In this document: positions 6,710 to 8,568 of the stretch, one piece after another
Layout: every line of letters begins with the position of its first letter
Numbering within the stretch: the stretch's first letter is position 1
Assembly (NCBI GenBank): GCA_964549785.1
Contig: CAZJXA010000145.1
Coordinates: 1 to 8,568 of the forward strand
Direction of reading: 5' to 3'
From: JBEIUO01 sp964549785
Lineage (GTDB): Bacteria; Planctomycetota; Phycisphaerae; Phycisphaerales; UBA1924
DNA: 8,568 bases
Made by a program: the position numbers and the translations under genes
Notes under the pieces: model-generated
Databases searched by the model: none
What the model saw: only the letters and a program-made list of their open reading frames with translations
Told to the model about the DNA's origin: nothing

Positions 6710-7795
6710 TTACTTCTTTATCGGGGCCCGCACCGGCGGCATCGGCTTCTCGTCCGCGTGCTTACCGCCGTCGTGCGGCGCATCCGCCGGAGGGATTTCA
6801 GAACTCAAGGGTCGATCAAACAGCTCGTCGATGTGGAGGCCGACCTGCGAGTGCCCCGCGAACGCGGTGCCGATCTGTTTCTTCGCCACTCGCTCCATGG
6901 CGCTCTTATACGCCCCCTCGGTCAGCGGGACATACCCCACCTTGGTCACCTGGGACGCCCCCTCTCTGAGGAAGTAGGCGATAAAACGCCGAACCTCCGG
7001 GCGCTCCACGGATTTGCGGTTCACATAGATGAAGAGCGGGCGGGACAGCGGCGCGTAGGTTCCATCGTGGACCGAACTCTCCGAGGGGAGAACGCCCAAG
7101 CCGGTGATGGGGTTGATCACCGGGATCGCCTTCAGTTTCCCGGGATTCGCGAAGTAGTGCGCGTACCCGAAATACCCCAGTGCGTGGACGTCACGGCTTA
7201 TGCCCTGCGCCAGCGTGTTGTCATTCTCACTGGCGGTAAAGTCGCTGCGGCAACTCTTCGCCTTGCCGACGATGGCCTCGGTAAAGTAATCGAAGGTGCC
7301 GGAGTCGGTCCCCGGCCCGTAGAGCGACAATTTTTCATCAGGCCAACCCGCGCGAACTTGGCTCCACCGCAGGATCGTGTCCTTGGCCGCGGGCTCCCAG
7401 ATTTTCTTGAGTTCCGCGACCGTGATATTATCCACGAACGTGTTTTCGGGGTGCACCATCACCGTCAGCGCATCAAAGGCGATCGGAATCTCGATAAAAT
7501 CGATCCCCGCGCTCTTCGCCTCCGCCATTTCCTGGGCGAGGATCGGGCGGCTCGCGTCCGCGATATCGATCTCGCCCCGCACAAACTTCTTAAAGCCGCC
7601 GCCCGTCCCGGACGTCCCGACCTCGACCTTGATCCCGGCGTTCGCGTTCTCAAACTGCTCCGCAACCGCAGCGGTGATCAGTTGCACCGTGCTTGAGCCA
7701 TCGACTTTGATCGTGATCTGCGCAGAGGAGATGCTCGCGGCGGCCGACAAGCCGACCACCGCAACCAGCGCTCGAACCGATGCCGTCAGTTTCAT
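6710..7795 (-). CDS. pstS: Periplasmic phosphate-binding protein PstS
   Basis: 361 residues. A clean signal peptide (MKLTASVRALVAVVGLSAAASISSA, likely cut before Q26) exports it; there is no lipobox, so it is predicted soluble in the periplasm. Phosphate-binding loops characteristic of PstS are all present: DGSSTV (32-37), TSGTGGGF (61-68), IADASRPI (78-85) and PGTDSGTFDYF (161-171). It captures phosphate and delivers it to PstC-PstA. After residue about 322 comes an added tail of roughly 38 residues rich in Pro, His, Asp and Lys (for example PPADAPHDGGKHADEK), predicted disordered and not needed for the binding fold. ATG at 7795 is chosen over the upstream in-frame ATG at 7834 because AAAGGA (7807-7802) lies six bases before it and the signal peptide begins there. 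As first gene of the operon it has a 274-base upstream region shared with the divergent lipoprotein gene. Confidence 0.95.
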   Translation of the reverse strand: MKLTASVRALVAVVGLSAAASISSAQITIKVDGSSTVQLITAAVAEQFENANAGIKVEVGTSGTGGGFKKFVRGEIDIADASRPILAQEMAEAKSAGIDFIEIPIAFDALTVMVHPENTFVDNITVAELKKIWEPAAKDTILRWSQVRAGWPDEKLSLYGPGTDSGTFDYFTEAIVGKAKSCRSDFTASENDNTLAQGISRDVHALGYFGYAHYFANPGKLKAIPVINPITGLGVLPSESSVHDGTYAPLSRPLFIYVNRKSVERPEVRRFIAYFLREGASQVTKVGYVPLTEGAYKSAMERVAKKQIGTAFAGHSQVGLHIDELFDRPLSSEIPPADAPHDGGKHADEKPMPPVRAPIKK

Positions 7796-7852
7796 CTGCT
7801 GTCCTTTGTGGAAAAGCTGTCCCCGTCTTCGCATGCCGACAAATGCCTCATT

Positions 7853-7858
7853 TTTGTA
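7853..7858 (-). promoter_or_regulatory. pstS: Weak candidate -10 box for the pst operon
   Basis: TACAAA on the minus strand (within CTACAAAAATG) is the best -10-like hexamer upstream of pstS and would give a leader of about 50 bases containing the AAAGGA ribosome site. No -35 match is visible 16-18 bases upstream, as expected for an activator-dependent promoter. The repeat element at 7892-7908 lies 33 bases further upstream. Confidence 0.3.
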
Positions 7859-7891
7859 GTCCGCCGCTGAGGACGCTGCCCATGATTTACG

Positions 7892-7914
7892 TTAAGACTG
7901 CATTAAGAATGCAG
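7892..7914. promoter_or_regulatory. Direct-repeat element A (11-bp period), possible Pho-box-like site upstream of pstS
   Basis: TTAAGA-CTGCA-TTAAGA (7892-7908) is a perfect 6-bp direct repeat with an 11-bp period; the similarity runs on, as TTAAGACTGCA is followed by TTAAGAATGCA. On the minus strand it reads TCTTAA-TGCAG-TCTTAA toward pstS, which resembles the CTTAA-type Pho boxes described in cyanobacteria. Superimposed is an inverted repeat CTGCAT / ATGCAG (7898-7903 and 7909-7914). It is about 100 bases upstream of the pstS ATG. PhoB-family regulators bind direct repeats with this 11-bp period, so a phosphate-response site is plausible, but no regulator is seen in the window. Confidence 0.42.
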
Positions 7915-7921
7915 TGCGCCG

Positions 7922-7938
7922 GTTCGTGAAACACGAAC
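7922..7938. repeat. Perfect inverted repeat in the pstS / phosphatase intergenic region
   Basis: GTTCGTG (7922-7928) and CACGAAC (7932-7938) are perfect reverse complements around AAA. A second, smaller dyad GCCCG / CGGGC (7949-7953 and 7961-7965) follows. Neither has a T-tract, so termination is unlikely; an operator or a structured leader element is possible. Confidence 0.45.
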
Positions 7939-8019
7939 TCGACGTGTGGCCCGACAACACCGGGCAAAGGGGTCCAAGGATTCCACTTGAACCGGCGGTC
8001 TTCCGCATCTCGAACTCGA

Positions 8020-8036
8020 AATTCGCTGCAAATTCG
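8020..8036 (+). promoter_or_regulatory. Direct-repeat element B (11-bp period), possible Pho-box-like site upstream of the phosphatase lipoprotein gene
   Basis: AATTCG-CTGCA-AATTCG is a perfect direct repeat with an 11-bp period; counting the preceding A it is a 7-bp repeat with a 4-bp spacer, the exact plan of classical Pho boxes. The spacer CTGCA is identical to that of element A. It ends 22 bases before the -10-like TAGCAT at 8059 and 34 bases before the ATG at 8070, where an activator of the divergent gene would be expected. Confidence 0.42.
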
Positions 8037-8058
8037 TAACTCTGTCCGCGAACGCCAG

Positions 8059-8064
8059 TAGCAT
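8059..8064 (+). promoter_or_regulatory. Candidate -10 box of a leaderless promoter for the phosphatase lipoprotein gene
   Basis: TAGCAT matches TATAAT at four positions including the conserved TA...T frame. Five bases (TCTAT) separate it from the ATG at 8070, the same geometry as at 1360-1365. No Shine-Dalgarno precedes that ATG. A -35 hexamer is not recognisable. Confidence 0.33.
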
Positions 8065-8069
8065 TCTAT

Positions 8070-8568
8070 ATGGAATTGATGCGCGGGGCCGGTCTCTTGA
8101 TCGTCGCAGCCGTTATCAGTGCGGTCGCCGGCTGCGGCACTCCAACGCCCGACACCAACATCCCCCCGGCCCACCCGCAGCCGGACGGGGCGTCGGCCGT
8201 CATGGTCACCCCGAAACCGGAACCCGAACCGTCCGTCCGGGCTCCCGCCCGGTCGCCCGTTCCTGCCCAGCATGAGTCAGCCCTTCACAACGTCCACCGA
8301 GCCTCGGACAAACTCATCAGTGGCGCCCTACCCGATGGGGATGCCGCCTTTGATGAACTTGCCCGTATGGGCGTTAAAACAGTGATCTCGGTCGATGGAG
8401 CGCACCCCGACATCGCCAGGGCCGAAGCCCGTGGGATGCGGTATGTTCATCTCCCGCACGGCTACAACGGAATCGATGCCGGCCGCCAACTCGAACTCGC
8501 CCGCGCCATTCGAGACCTCCCGGGACCTATTTATCTGCACTGCCATCATGGCAAGCATCGAGGACCCG
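8070..8568 (+). CDS. Lipoprotein with protein-tyrosine-phosphatase-like domain (partial, runs off window)
   Basis: 166 codons are visible with no stop. The N-terminus MELMRGAG...ISAVAGC is a lipoprotein signal with lipobox VAGC (C22 would be lipidated). A Pro-rich linker follows (about 23-72; PTPDTNIPPAHPQP and KPEPEPSVRAPAR). From about residue 80 the sequence fits the cysteine-phosphatase fold: SGALPDGDAAFDELARMGVKTVISVDGA, then RYVHLPHGYNGID, and LHCHHGKHRGP near the end. The last block is the H-C-X5-R P-loop with its nucleophilic cysteine and phosphate-binding arginine. It is therefore likely a membrane-anchored phosphatase facing the periplasm; substrates (phosphoprotein, inositol phosphate or other ester) are unknown. 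Start at 8070 is favoured by the -10 geometry; ATG at 8079 is also possible and keeps the lipobox. It is divergent from pstS and may share its control. The C-terminus is missing. Confidence 0.8.
   Translation, partial: MELMRGAGLLIVAAVISAVAGCGTPTPDTNIPPAHPQPDGASAVMVTPKPEPEPSVRAPARSPVPAQHESALHNVHRASDKLISGALPDGDAAFDELARMGVKTVISVDGAHPDIARAEARGMRYVHLPHGYNGIDAGRQLELARAIRDLPGPIYLHCHHGKHRGP

Noticed and set aside
5666..7696. 676-codon open frame on the plus strand antisense to pstC and pstS
   Set aside because: It lies opposite clearly functional pst genes, has Arg/His/Gly/Asp-heavy composition typical of the complement of GC-rich coding DNA, and shows no recognisable domain or ribosome site.
7892..8036. 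Short repeats in the intergenic region considered as a CRISPR array
   Set aside because: Only 6-bp repeat pairs with different arms, no constant repeat of 20 or more bases, no regular spacers and no cas genes.

Overview
The window is high-GC bacterial DNA with tightly packed, mostly housekeeping genes. The best guess at origin is a planctomycete-type bacterium (possibly Phycisphaerae-like). I infer this from the GC-rich codon use, the particular CX5R phosphatase lipoprotein with an HCHHGKHRGP active site, and the mix of an M28 peptidase, an AIM24 protein and an enlarged PstA. I ran no search, so this is tentative.

Layout. (1) 1-216 (+) is the 3' end of thrS, followed by a bidirectional terminator hairpin (273-289). 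(2) 303-375 (-) is tRNA-Ala with anticodon CGC. (3) 424-1354 (-) is a methylisocitrate lyase / PEP-mutase superfamily gene interrupted by a 10-N assembly gap (1253-1262). (4) Divergent from it, 1416-2759 (+) is a secreted M28 zinc aminopeptidase with a C-terminal FN3-like domain, then 2813-3553 (+) is an AIM24/TIGR00266 protein. (5) 3594-7795 (-) is a complete high-affinity phosphate import operon, transcribed pstS-pstC-pstA-pstB with start/stop contacts typical of translational coupling. (6) A 274-base divergent intergenic region (7796-8069) carries repeats and dyads. (7) 8070-8568 (+) is the 5' part of a lipoprotein with a protein-tyrosine-phosphatase-like domain, cut off by the window edge just after its active-site loop.

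How the genes fit together. PstS binds phosphate in the periplasm, PstC and PstA form the channel, and PstB supplies ATP hydrolysis. The divergent lipoprotein has a cysteine-phosphatase active site and would sit in a membrane facing the same compartment, so it could release phosphate for this transporter. The intergenic region contains two 17-bp elements of the same plan (6-mer, CTGCA, same 6-mer; 11-bp period), the spacing known for Pho boxes, which hints at shared phosphate control.

Most unusual: PstA carries about 125-135 extra residues in the loop between its last two membrane segments, predicted to lie on the periplasmic face where PstS docks. Part of the insert looks by eye like the flagellin/hook IN-type motif. 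Also notable: the three genes that lack a Shine-Dalgarno sequence each have a TANNNT -10-like hexamer 5-6 bases before ATG, a leaderless-mRNA arrangement, while the other five complete genes have clear Shine-Dalgarno sites.
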